Assembly (NCBI RefSeq): GCF_000002425.4
Contig: NC_037265.1
Span: 4,218,323 to 4,282,322 of the forward strand
Direction: 5' to 3'
Source of the DNA: Physcomitrium patens
Taxonomy: Eukaryota > Streptophyta > Bryopsida > Funariales > Funariaceae
DNA length: 64,000 nucleotides
Part shown: positions 11,240-21,189 of the stretch, one piece after another
How positions within the stretch are numbered: the stretch's first letter is position 1
Layout: each line of letters opens with the position of its first letter
Translations under genes and position numbers: made by a program
The notes under the pieces: generated by a model
What the model was told of the DNA's origin: nothing
Database searches by the model: none
Seen by the model: the letters and a program-made list of their open reading frames with translations, nothing else

Positions 11240-12833
11240 AGTGGTACCTCCCCAAAATCCTTAAATCCTTCAACAATCTTTGGCAATGGTTTTTCCCTCA
11301 ACCTATCTCGATTCCGTTCATGATTAGGAGGTACTATTAGAAATTGTACAACTTTCCTCCCATCTTCGCTACGTACCCTTGCATAAGCAGAACCATCGTC
11401 AAGTACTTTTGTTTCCATTTGTGTTGCCGTAATATAAGGTTGTCATAAAATCAATGGATAAGACGTGTATCTTGAACAAAGAAATGTTGCTCCATCGCAA
11501 CATCCCCAATCCAAATTTTGACATCTGGACAAGCTCCATATAATTTGCCTCGTGTGTTATTAGCTGCATGTATTGCCCATCCATGTTCTATATCAATTGG
11601 CCATTTTTGCTTCTTATAAAGATCTTTAGACATGAGATTTATTTCAGAACCATGGTCGACTAAAGCAACTATTGGTTCTTCTATATCTCCTACTTTCACC
11701 AATATCTCAATAGTTGCCCTTGTCCAATGCTTTTGAGTATAATGACTCAAAGTTTCTATATCTTTATCACTATAATCTTCGAAACGTACTCGTTGATTAT
11801 ACCCATTCTTTTCATTTGTTGGTTCCTTGTAACCAATATCAACCTTTTCTTCATCTTTATATATTCTTCCATCAATAGTATGACTCATTCCAGTTTTGCC
11901 CATTAATTGCCTCTTTCGCTTAATGTTGTCAATGATAACATCATGAAACTCCTTCTTTGTAATTCCCAAAACTTCTTTCAATGTGAATTCCACCTTAGCA
12001 TTTAATATACGTTCTTCCAACACCCCTTTCAAATTTGTTGCTGCTTTAATGTTAGAAAGTAGCTTATAAGCAATTGATTTGCCTTTATCTTTTGTCTCCT
12101 TTGTTTTTTCTCCCAATGATGTTGAGGTATCTTTTACAGGCAATTCTTGTGAAGCTACCTCCCGAGCCTTGTCTCTTCGAGTTTGCCTCTTAGAAGAATT
12201 TCCTTCTCTCGTATCATCAAAATTTCCTCGTCTCTTTTCTTCCATCAAAGCTTCATGTTGGCTCTTACCAATATATGCATGAACTGAAAGAGACTCAACA
12301 GGATCCTCCCAACCTGTTGCACCTCGTATTGTAGCTGCAGTCTTCAATAATGCTTCTCGAGGTAATATTCCTTCTTGCATTGTAGGAATGGCAGAAGTCC
12401 AAAACTCACTAGTTTTCGTACTTCCACCAAGGTCATCATCTACTCTAACACCATAACTTACACTTTCTCGTGCTGTTGTTTCATGCTCTTTTAGGTAATC
12501 TTGAACCAATGCTCTCATTCCTCCCTTACCAAAATTGGTTTGAAGAAGATCATCCCTATCTTTCAATGCTATCTTTTCATCTTTCCAGCAAATAATTCCC
12601 TGCCGTATCATATTATTAAATTCATTGCAATCTTTTCTAGTGTGTGAAGCATCATCACACCAAATGCATCTTTGTACATATCCTTGTTTTGAAACATTCT
12701 TCGAATTGTTTGTAGAAGTATTCTCTTCAAGTCTTGCCAATTTGATTTGAAGATCTCGCATTCCTTGTATAATTTCTTCCATCCCCATATCTGCTTTCTT
12801 TGATAAGGATGTCGAAGGTTGAACTGTAGGCAT
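11240..12833 (-). pseudogene. RE-A zinc-knuckle and aspartic protease ORF
   Basis: The ORF opens at ATG 12833 (MPTVQPS). A predicted coiled coil (DLQIKLARLEEN) leads to a CCHC knuckle C-IW-C-DDAS-H-TRKD-C at about residues 58-71. A long charged region follows. The retropepsin motif is ALVDHGSEINLMS near residue 395, with H in place of the usual T or S. A frameshift near 11465 breaks the protease after FFVQD; the missing C-terminal part continues in another frame (11240-11418, motif KVLDDGSAYARVRS). An alternative would be a gag nucleocapsid-protease fusion read through from gag; the two stops separating it from gag are in the same frame. Confidence 0.8.
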
Positions 12834-12950
12834 TGTTGGTGGTATTGTACGTACTAGAGCTTTGGATGCTTGTACTGTTTTCGGAATATTGCTCCTATCC
12901 TTTCTTCTTTATCTTTTTGTAAGCAATCCCACCGCATCTTTAATGTTCTT

Positions 12951-13606
12951 TTACTTTGTTGTCAATCCTTCATCTTCTTCTTTGTCTTCAAGAAGGAGTT
13001 CTAATTTCGCTTGCAATTCTCCATCAGCAGCTTGAAGAAATAGATCAACTTTATTCAACTCCAATGTCAATTTTTCTACCTTCGATAATTGAGAGTACTG
13101 CGTCTCAAATTCCTTTAGTAGCTCTATTGCTTGTAAATTCTTATTAGGCCGTTCAATCCATTCCAGAAATAACTTCTTAGAAACGCGATCAACATCTTTT
13201 AAGAAATATTCGCCTTTCAATGCATGTGAAATAACCTCCCATGAATTCCCATAACCATCCGTAATCGGTGTAATATGATCTCTTATCTTTGGTATCATGG
13301 CAAGTCCAAATAATTCAACCATTTTCTTCGCAGAAACGCGATTTAATTCCATTTCATGAACATAACATCTTAAATACCTTGAAATATTCCTCCCATCAAA
13401 TTGATCAATTTTATTGACCACTGCTTGTAATGCTTTGGTTGCCAAAGCTTCCTTTCGATCATTGCTTTGCTGTTGCTGCATTGATAATGAGAACGCTTGA
13501 AACATACTAGCAATAGACGGATCCATGTGCATACCTTGTCTTTAGAAGAACCCCCACTTGAAACTCCTTTCAAAGATCCTTGAAAATTTTTATTTTCGTT
13601 TTCCAT
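12951..13606 (-). pseudogene. RE-A gag (capsid) ORF, frameshifted near its start
   Basis: This matches RE-B gag residue for residue over nearly its whole length. In RE-A the first 25 or so codons (13606-13535) lie in a different frame from the remainder (13532-12951). It is a capsid-type protein with KKMVELFGLAMIPKIRDHI and a C-terminal charged helix ending GLTTK. It ends at a TAA shared with RE-B. The leader and primer site lie just to the right, next to the LTR end at 13677. Confidence 0.8.
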
Positions 13607-13676
13607 AAAATAAAGATAAAATCAACCAAAATCCAATACCTTCCACCTCAAGCTTTTACGTCGGATTCACCACTTT

Positions 13677-13718
13677 TGTCGTATTACGTGCTTTCTTACT
13701 CAAGAACACGCCGGGCAT
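13677..13718 (-). repeat. RE-A 5' LTR, inner 42-bp piece
   Basis: The LTR end sequence TGTCGTATTACGTGC, read left to right, adjoins the RE-A leader and stops at GCAT, where RE-B was inserted. The matching outer piece resumes with GCGT at 24013. The piece is an almost perfect inverted copy of 14936-14977, the end of the RE-B 5' LTR. Confidence 0.85.
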
Positions 13719-14977
13719 TGTCATGTTGTAACACGAGTATTTGCCAATATTCAAGCAGTTTATCGGTTTTTGACTGTTGGAATACAAACAATTGCAAGAA
13801 TACACTGTAAATCTATACGGATGCCCTTCGACTGCTTGTCAAAGTCCTTTTTGCCCCAGCCGGTAGGTCTCTAGATGTTATACAGAACCCCGAACAACCC
13901 AAACTACTAATCTTCGATACCACTTTATACTCACGATCTTGTATCCACTGACTGTCTTGTTAGATTAACCCAATAAATTTCATTCACTCCGCATACTCAA
14001 TCCTATAGACATCCTTTTAATTCTTCATCACAGACATAACTCGATTTCAAGAAACAGTCAAGAGTAATCAAACCCACTTCATTAAAAATCCTGATTTACT
14101 ATTACAACACTGACTTCAGCAACGATTGCCTCAGTCTTCCCAAAACCCTATGAAGAAAAAAAAACCCAATTCTCTGTCTTCTTTCCCCGCCCGAAGCATG
14201 AAGCTAGCTCTCCCCCATCTTCAAAACCTCTCCCAAAACTTATTCTCTCCCCTAACCTTATCCTCTGAATTTCTTCAATCTTCCGTCTTGGATCCGGAAT
14301 TGGCTCCCACCGTCAGAGCTTGGATCCAAAATTAGCTCTCACCGTCAGAGCTTTTTCCCCCATTTTTACCTTTAAGAGATCTTTTTACCGAAAACAATGT
14401 TCCTTGAAATGGCACAGAGAACAGGACAGCCTGAAACAGAATCGAAACCCCGTAATCGAGACCACATTGAATCGCCCGACCAATTCAGGTCTCATATTGG
14501 CTAAGAGTCTAGTAGTAAGATCCGGATGTCCCCGTAATTGGATCAAATTGGTCCATCATGTTAGATTGGCTGAGGCCTGTAGTAAGACCTGGATTTTTCC
14601 ATAAGTAGACTGCATTGGGTTGCCCGGCCAATTCAGCTCTCATATTGGATAAGAGGACCCGGATTGGATTCTTGAAATTGGATCCAATTGGCTCTTCGAA
14701 CCAGGCTCACCCGTCGTGTGAATTGGTCCTTTCTCTTTCTGGTGACTCCCGTTATTGGAATCAAATGGAGTATTTCAGTATGCCCCGGCTGACTGTAACG
14801 GGGTGACTGAATCTGGCCACTCAGTATTTGCACTGGAGTTGGTCGTTGCTCCCAATATTCGAGGTAACTGAACATTAATAAAAGTCCCCTTTCTTTATAT
14901 TTTCACGATATACTCGTACTACCTTCTACAACCAGATGCTCGGTGTGTTCTTGAGTAAGAAAGCACGTAATATGACA
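13719..14977 (+). repeat. RE-B 5' LTR with inverted body
   Basis: The outer ends are in plus orientation: TGTCATGTTGTAACACGAG at the left and CACGTAATATGACA at the right. The body 13741-14909 is in minus orientation. The inversion is bounded by ACGAGTAT (13733-13740) and its inverse ATACTCGT (14910-14917). The body carries the RE-B-specific duplication (GGATCC..AATT.GCTC twice, about 14286-14350), absent from RE-A LTRs, so it belongs to RE-B rather than to RE-A. Confidence 0.85.
13923..13929 (-). promoter_or_regulatory. TATA-like box in the inverted LTR body
   Basis: TATAAAG is on the minus strand here, unlike the same box in the RE-B 3' LTR. Any transcript would run left into RE-A gag rather than right into RE-B. 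Confidence 0.4.
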
Positions 14978-14981
14978 AAAG

Positions 14982-14997
14982 TGGTGAACCCAACGTG
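14982..14997 (+). other. RE-B primer binding site candidate
   Basis: TGGTGAACCCAACGTG starts four bases inside the LTR end and begins with the TGG that pairs with a tRNA CCA end. RE-A has TGGTGAATCCGACGTA at the matching place. The tRNA species could not be named from memory. Confidence 0.5.
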
Positions 14998-15047
14998 AAA
15001 GCTTGAGGTGGAAGGTATTGGATTTCGGTTGATTTTATCTTTATTTT

Positions 15048-15704
15048 ATGAAAAACAAAAATAAAAATTTTCAAGGATCTTTGAAAGGAATTTCTGGTGG
15101 GGATTCTTCTAGAGGAGAAGGTATGCACATGGATCCGTCTATTGCTTGTATGTTTCAAGCCTTCTCATTATCAATGCAGCAACAGCAAAGCAATGATCGA
15201 AAGGAAGCTTTGGCAACCAAAGCATTACAAGCAGTGGTCAATAAAATTGATCAATTTGATGGGAGGAATATTTCAAGGTATTTAAGATGTTATGTTTATG
15301 AAATGAAATTAAATCGCGTTTCTGAGAAGAAAATGGTTGAATTATTTGGACTTGCCATGATACCAAAGATAAGAGATCATATTACACCGATTACGGATGG
15401 TTATGGGAATTCATGGGAGGTTATTTCACATGCATTGAAAGACGAATATTTCTTAAAAGATGTTGATCGCGTTTCTAAGAAGTTGTTTCTGGAATGGATT
15501 GAACGGCCTAATAAGAATTTACAAGCAATAGAGCTACTAAAGGAATTTGAGACGCAGTACTCTCAATTATCGAAGGTAGAAAAATTGACATTAGAGTTGA
15601 ATAAAGTTGATCTATTTCTTCAAGCTGCTGATGGAGAATTGCAAGCGAAATTAGAACTCCTTCTTGAAGACAAAGAAGAAGATGAAGGATTGACAACAAA
15701 GTAA
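15048..15704 (+). CDS. RE-B gag (capsid) protein, intact frame
   Basis: An uninterrupted 218-residue ORF from ATG 15048, about 70 bp inside the 5' LTR. A glutamine run (MQQQQS) precedes an alpha-helical capsid-like region including KKMVELFGLAMIPKIRDHI and SKKLFLEWIERPNKNL. The C-terminus is an amphipathic, acidic helix (LELNKVDLFLQAADGELQ, then EDKEEDEG). It would form the structural protein of virus-like particles. The TAA at its end and a second TAA 42 bases on (15744-15746), both in the frame of the protease ORF, also occur in RE-A. Its start also opens the same frame used by the downstream ORF, hinting that gag and protease were once continuous. Confidence 0.75.
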   Translation: MKNKNKNFQGSLKGISGGDSSRGEGMHMDPSIACMFQAFSLSMQQQQSNDRKEALATKALQAVVNKIDQFDGRNISRYLRCYVYEMKLNRVSEKKMVELFGLAMIPKIRDHITPITDGYGNSWEVISHALKDEYFLKDVDRVSKKLFLEWIERPNKNLQAIELLKEFETQYSQLSKVEKLTLELNKVDLFLQAADGELQAKLELLLEDKEEDEGLTTK

Positions 15705-15821
15705 AAGAACATTAAAGATGCGGTGGGATTGCTTACAAAAAGATAAAGAAGAAAGGATAGGAGCAATATTCTGAAAACAGTACAAGCACCCAAAGCTCTA
15801 GTACGTACAATACCACCAACA

Positions 15822-17420
15822 ATGCCTACAGTTCAACCTTCGACATCCTTATCAAAGAAAGCAGATATGGGGATGGAAGAAATTATACAAGAAATGTGAG
15901 ATCTTCAAATCAAATTGGCAAGACTTGAAGAGAATACTTCTACAAACAATTCGAAGAATGTTTCAAAACAAGGATATGTACAAAGATGCATTTGGTGTGA
16001 TGATGCTTCACACACTAGAAAAGATTGCAATGAATTTAATAATATGATACGGCAGGGAATTATTTGCTGGAAAGATGAAAAGATAGCATTGAAAGATAGG
16101 GATGATCTTCTTCAAACCAATTTTGGCAAGGGAGGAATGAGAGCATTGGTTCAAGATTACCTAAAAGAGCATGAAACAACAGCACGAGAAAGTGTAAGTT
16201 ATGGTGTTAGAGTAGATGATGACCTTGGTGGAAGTACGAAAACTAGTGAATTTTGGACTTCTGCCATTTCTACAATGCAAGAAGGAATATTACCTCGAGA
16301 AGCATTATTGAAGACTGCAGCTACAATACGAGGTGCAACAGGTTGGGAGGATCCTGTTGAGTCTCTTTCAGTTCATGCATATATTGGTAAGAGCCAACAT
16401 GAAGCTTTGATGGAAGAAAAGAGACGAGGAAATTTTGATGATACGAGAGAAGGAAATTCTTCTAAGAGGCAAACTCGAAGAGACAAGGCTCGGGAGGTAG
16501 CTTCACAAGAATTGCCTGTAAAAGATACCTCAACATCATTGGGAGAAAAAACAAAGGAGACAAAAGATAAAGGCAAATCAATTGCTTATAAGCTACTTTC
16601 TGACATTAAAGCGGCAACAAATTTAAAAGGGGTGTTGGAAGAACGTATATTAAATGCTAAGGTGGAATTCACATTTAAAGAAGTCTTGGGAATTGCAAAG
16701 AAGGAGTTTCATGATGTTATCATTGACAATATTAAGCGAAAGAGGCAATTAATGGACGAAACTGGAATGAGTCATGCTATTGATGCAAGAATATATAAAG
16801 ATGAAGAAGAGGTTGATATTGGTTACAAGCAATCAACAAATGAAAAGAATGGGTATAATCAACAAGTACGTTTTGAAGATTCTAGTGACAAAGAAATGGA
16901 AACTTTGAGCTATTATACTCGAAAGCATTGGACAAGGGCAACTATTGAGGTTTTGGTGAAAGTAGGAGATATAGAAGAACCAATAGTTGCTTTAGTCGAC
17001 CATGGTTCTGAAATAAATCTCATGTCTAAAGATCTTTATAAGAAGAAAAAATGGCCAATTGATATAGAACATGGATGGGCAATACATGCAGCTAATAACA
17101 CATGAGGCAAATTATATGGAGCTTGTCCAGATGTCAAAATTTGGATTGGAGATGTTGCGACGGAGCAACATTCCTTTGTTATAGATACAACATCTTATCT
17201 GTTGATTTTAGGAAAACCTTATACTACAGCAACACGGATGGAAATAAAAGTACTTGACGATGGTTCTGCTTATGCAAGGGTACGTAGCGAAGATGAGAGG
17301 AAAGCTGTACAATTTCTAATAGTACCTCCTAACCATGAACGGAATCGAGATAGGTTGAAGGAGAAACCATTGTCAAAGATTGTTGAAGGATTTAAGGATT
17401 TTGGGGAGGTACCACTGTAA
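15822..17420 (+). pseudogene. RE-B zinc-knuckle and aspartic protease ORF
   Basis: The counterpart of RE-A 11240-12833, in the same frame as RE-B gag. It contains the CCHC knuckle (C-IW-C-DDAS-H-TRKD-C) and the protease motif ALVDHGSEINLMS, here with the protease C-terminal half LLILGKPYTTATRME intact in frame. Private stops are TGA at about 15897 and TGA near 17103. Both are transitions relative to RE-A, consistent with deamination. Confidence 0.8.
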
Positions 17421-17504
17421 AGCGAGATTATGGAGGTACAAAAGAGGAGGTACTCTCGCGAAATGAAGGTACCTTTGATGCGAGTTTTATTGGTATATTG
17501 GAGA

Positions 17505-18091
17505 ATGGAAATATTATGTATAAGAAAGTTGATGATTTTAAAAGAAAATAAAAAAAAAGATTATATGATATTGAAGGACAATTACGCAAGTTAGGTACAT
17601 TACAAGATGATGAAAGGATTTTAGGTGTTTATGAAGAAAATGGACTGGAAGATTCATTGGAATTGATTACATCTATTGGGTTAGGGGATAATGATAAGAT
17701 TGTTGAGATTCATTCAAGAGAGGTTTATACCATACTTGAATCTTTTCAAGCACCAGAAGTCACTCTAGAGATGAGATATAAAACGGCCGATAAGAAGGTA
17801 AAGCTTGTTGCCGGACCATTACCAGAAGATTCTAAAGAACAAATGGGAGAAGCATCAAAAGAAGCAAGTTTAAGAGATCCAATGAGTATTGGACATCAGT
17901 TTACTAAAGAGACTTTTGAAGAATTGAAGATTGGTTCAGATGGTTCTTTATTGCCGGAGGAAATTACTTGCTTCAAAAAGATGTTGGCTAAACAAGGTAG
18001 ATCGTTTGCTTTCGAATCTCATGAAATTGGGTGTGTGGATCCAAATATTATAACACCTATGGTTATCTTCACTGTACCGCATGTACCTTGA
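17505..18091 (+). pseudogene. RE-B pol linker before RT
   Basis: Near-identical to RE-A 10565-11158, with one private stop near 17550. It ends in the TGA at 18089-18091, in the place of the tryptophan preserved at 44876-44878 in relic RE-N. Confidence 0.75.
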
Positions 18092-18133
18092 AATCTAAGA
18101 CCGATTCCAGTACCAAGGGTACATTTACCTAAA

Positions 18134-18482
18134 TTGGTTGAACTATTAAAAGAAAAGATAAAGATGAAAATATTGGAACCCTCGTTTACACCGTATTCTA
18201 GTCGATGGTTTACGGTACCTAAGAAGAATGGGTCACTACGGTTTATTCAAGATATGCAATCAGTGAATGCAGTAACTGTGAGGAATGCAGGAATTAGACC
18301 TATTGTGGATGAATTTGCTGAGGCATTTGCTGGAAGGGCGATCTATTCAATGGGTGACTTGTATTCAGGTTATGATCAATTTCAACTTGTCGAAGGAAGT
18401 AGAGATATGACAACAATGAGGACACCTTTTCGATTGGTTAAAATGTGCACTCTTCCTCAAGGCGCGACCAACTCAGTTGCGT
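18134..18482 (+). pseudogene. RE-B reverse transcriptase, N-terminal half
   Basis: The same RT motifs as RE-A (VPKKNGSLRFIQD, YSMGDLYSGYDQFQL, LPQGATNS). The frame is cut by insertion of RE-C directly after LPQGATNSVAYM. The continuation with FLDD is at 20525. Confidence 0.9.
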
Positions 18483-18487
18483 ATATG

Positions 18488-19048
18488 TATCAAGGACAAA
18501 AACTCGATAAAAAAATAATTCAGACAAGTGAGCCTTCACTCAAAGAGAAGTAACAAAATATATATAAACAAGTATATATATTAAAAGAGGAACTGGAATG
18601 GCTATTGCCAAAAGACAAGAAATTTAGAGACCCTTGAAACTAGACTAGAAGCAAGAAAGGAGTTGACAAGAGTGAAGAAGCCTTCACTCTTGTCTCTATA
18701 TATACTCTCTAACTAGGAGCTACGTGGCGACGTTCTATAGGACCTCCAATATGTGTTGACTTTGTTGGGCACATGCCTTGACTTACAAGGCAAGTTTTTC
18801 TACGTGTGGGCCACATAGTTAGCTTGATATTCAAGCTAACAACATGTGTGGTACATGGCCAACTTGTTGACCACGTTTCTTATCCAGAAAGTCAATTAAA
18901 GACACCTATGAAGTCAAAGCAGTATCTAGGAAATTTCTAGGAAGCTTCTATGTTAAATATTATAGAATTAACTTACTTTTACCTACTTTTACTTACTTCT
19001 ACCTATTTCTATATGTAATTATTAGCTTACATGATTATGGCCATGACA
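18488..19048 (-). repeat. RE-C 3' LTR
   Basis: Left-hand copy. The left end reads TATCAAGGACA, with one transition from the TGTCAAGGACA of the other copy, and the right end reads CCATGACA. A TATATATA stretch (about 18695-18705) is a likely promoter element. The matching RE-K LTRs are at 25580 and 41124. Confidence 0.9.
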
Positions 19049-19050
19049 TT

Positions 19051-19062
19051 ATCTCCCCTTCT
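19051..19062 (-). other. RE-C polypurine tract
   Basis: AGAAGGGGAGAT on the minus strand abuts the 3' LTR. RE-K has AGAAGAGGGG in the same place. Confidence 0.65.
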
Positions 19063-19089
19063 AGAGACGAGTTCCACGAGGAGCGGTCA

Positions 19090-19467
19090 TCATATGTTGA
19101 GGAAACCTATGATGCGACGAATTGTATTCGCCACATACTCTGATCTCTGTTCTCTTCGAAGATGATTGATAGGGCCTCTCAACCATCGGTAGTGTCCCAT
19201 ACCAGGGCGGGAAGACCACCCAGTTATTTGATCATTGTTGAGGCCTTCGTAACTTCCTTCGAATAGAATATTTGGAACACCATCAGGAGTTCTTCCTACG
19301 TCTAACAAAATCACCAAAGATCGGGAGTCCCTTCCCAAATCGTGATACCAAACGCATTGTATCTCACCATCTATTCGAGGAAGAACATGTCGTTCTTGTA
19401 GTGTGCCAATAAACCTGACTTGTGATCTTAGAGTTGGATAGCTTTGCGGTTGAAGTTCAATTGCCAA
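19090..19467 (-). CDS. RE-C accessory-ORF domain (ORF3-like), fused behind gag
   Basis: An open frame of about 125 codons. The first 23 or so residues (AIELQPQSYP...VRFIGTL) still match RE-K gag. From QERHVLPRIDGEIQ onward it matches the RE-K accessory ORF at 40643-41083: YHDLGRDS, VGRTPDGVPN, LFEGSYEGL, GHYRWLRGPINH, QRSEYVANTI. The fusion joins the two in frame, and the same frame upstream is gag, interrupted by one TAA (19474-19476). No known family is recognised. It is predicted soluble with many aromatic and glycine residues, and no membrane segment or signal peptide. Conservation between RE-C and the decayed RE-K copy suggests it mattered to the element. Confidence 0.6.
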   Translation of the reverse strand: MAIELQPQSYPTLRSQVRFIGTLQERHVLPRIDGEIQCVWYHDLGRDSRSLVILLDVGRTPDGVPNILFEGSYEGLNNDQITGWSSRPGMGHYRWLRGPINHLRREQRSEYVANTIRRIIGFLNI

Positions 19468-19473
19468 TTGTAC

Positions 19474-19752
19474 TTAATTGATGAACCCTCGAAACTTTGA
19501 TCTTGTACCATCAAATTTCTCGGGTAAAGTAATTGTTGGTTCTCTAGTGCTTACAGGGTATTGTACAATTGGAGAAGGAATGTGATTTGGTGCAGATGTT
19601 GAAGCAGCTTCGATCATTTCTATATCTCCACTTTCTGCTATTCTTGTTCTTTCCTGTGTTGGTGAATTGAGTTGATGCATCGCAAGCATTAACTCCCTCA
19701 ATTGTTCTTGGATTTGTGCCATTGCACTCTTCATTTCAACAAGCTCTGCCAT
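19474..19752 (-). pseudogene. RE-C gag N-terminal segment
   Basis: It opens at ATG 19752 (MAELVEMKSAM), with a predicted helix MAQIQEQLRELMLAMHQL, and reaches the motif LPEKFDGTRSKFRGF, which matches LEKFDGIRSKF in RE-K at 26605-26640. It stops at TAA 19474-19476, a likely CAA-to-TAA change, in frame with the downstream accessory segment. Confidence 0.65.
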
Positions 19753-19933
19753 AATGATACTAAGAAGAAAAATTTGTCTGATATTGCTCAAGACAAAAGA
19801 AAAAGAAAAGACTTGATAACAAAGAAGATACTAAGAACAATATCAGTTTAGAAGTGGATAATCCGCAAACTTCTAATATGCTTATGTCTTGTCAAGAGAA
19901 AGGGGTAATCCACTCTTACTCAAGAAAAACAAA

Positions 19934-19946
19934 GCTCTGATATTGT
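19934..19946 (-). other. Possible RE-C primer binding site
   Basis: ATATCAGAGC on the minus strand resembles the methionine-initiator site but lies about 20 bases from the LTR edge, farther than usual. Confidence 0.3.
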
Positions 19947-19965
19947 AAGTGCACTCTTGTCCATC

Positions 19966-20524
19966 TGTCAAGGACAAGAACTCGATAAAAAAAACAATTC
20001 AGACAAGTAAGCCTTCACTAAAAGAGAAGTAACAAAATATATATAAACAAGTATATATATTAAAAGAGGAACTGGAATGGCTATTGCCAAAAGACAAGAA
20101 AACTAGAGACCCTTGAAACTAGACTAGAAACAAGAAAGAAGTTGACAAGAGTGAAGAAGCCTTCACTCTTGTCTCTATATATACTCTCTAACTAGGGGCT
20201 ACGTGGCGACGTTCCATAGGACCTCCAATATGTGTTGACTTTATTGGGCACATGCCTTGACTTACAAGGCAAGTTTTTCTACGTGTGGGCCACATAGTTA
20301 GCTTGATCTTCAAGCTAACATGTGTGGCACATGGCCAACTTGTTGACCAAGTTTCTAATCCAAAAAGTCAATTAAAGACACCTATGAAGTCAAAGCAGCA
20401 TCTAGGAAATTTCTAGGAAGCTTCTATGTTAAATATTATAGAATTAACTTACTTTTACCTACTTTTACTTACTTCTACCTATTTCTATATGTAATTAATA
20501 GCTTACATGATTATGGCCGTGACA
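19966..20524 (-). repeat. RE-C 5' LTR
   Basis: Right-hand copy, 559 bp, left end TGTCAAGGACA and right end GCCGTGACA. It differs from the other copy by scattered substitutions and a few small indels. Confidence 0.9.
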
Positions 20525-21189
20525 ATATGATGAATGGGATGAATAAGGTATTGAGAGATTTTATTCCAGAAAAGACTATGCCTTTTTTGGATGATGTTCC
20601 TATAAAAAGATACAGAGAAGGAGACAAGGATGAAACTTTAGATAAGAGGGGGTGTCGCAAATATGTTGTTGATCATATACAAGATTGTGAAAAGATTTTA
20701 AATCGGCTTGGAGAAGTTCATCTTACATTATCAGGTATGAAGTCTGTATTTGGAGTACGAGAGGTTATAATTCTTGGACATTTATGTGGATCTTACGGAA
20801 GAAAACCAGATCCTACTAAAGTTGATGCAATTGGAAGGATGAAAGAGGATTGTGATTTTTTAACAGAGATTCCCAGGTTTTTGGGTGTATGTGTATTTTA
20901 TCGAATCTGGATCCCTCATTATGCTCACATAGCGGATCCATTATATGAATTGTTATGCAAGGATTACCGATTTAAATGGAAAGAAAGGCATATTCAGATA
21001 ATGCAAAGATTGAAGAAATTATTGATGTCACCTCCAATATTGAGGAAGGTTGATTATAAGTGCAATAGACCAGTGATTCTTACTGTGGACGCTAGTCCAA
21101 TTGCCATTGGATGGGCTGTGGGTGAAGATGATTCGAATGGGAATAGATTTGCACTTCGATTTGGAACTAAAGTTTTAAGTATTTGTTAG
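20525..21189 (+). pseudogene. RE-B RT C-terminal half and start of RNase H
   Basis: It resumes with MMNGMNKVL and the active site FLDDVPIK, then GHLCGSYGRKPDPTK, FLGVCVFYRIWIPHYA and the RNase H first motif TVDASPIAIGW. It ends at TAG 21187-21189, where RE-A encodes glutamine (SIRQRAYS), a deamination-type change. The frame continues through RNase H without the homopolymer shift seen in RE-A. Confidence 0.85.

Larger units (their letters stand above)
18488..20524 (-). mobile_element. RE-C: 2.0-kb non-autonomous chromovirus derivative
   Basis: Two LTRs (18488-19048, 561 bp; 19966-20524, 559 bp) flank only 917 bp of internal sequence. A perfect 5-bp duplication, ATATG, lies at 18483-18487 and 20525-20529. 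The LTRs and both coding pieces match chromovirus RE-K, read on the minus strand. Protease, RT, RNase H, integrase and chromodomain are all absent, so it would depend on enzymes from an RE-K-like partner. The highly similar LTRs indicate the youngest insertion in this part of the nest. Confidence 0.92.

Noticed and set aside
12079-12282. Plus-strand ORF identical to one at 16373-16576 (minus)
   Set aside because: Antisense of the CCHC-protease ORF in both copies; no independent evidence of coding.
14126-14875. Several small ORFs in the central LTR, repeated in other LTRs
   Set aside because: LTR sequence. Reading frames are broken in other copies, and the similarity traces to captured gag or chance.
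13677-14977. A single LTR shared by two divergent elements
   Set aside because: The ends, the 4-bp duplication GCAT/GCGT and the resumption of the RE-A LTR at 24013 show insertion of RE-B into the RE-A LTR, with a later inversion of the LTR body.
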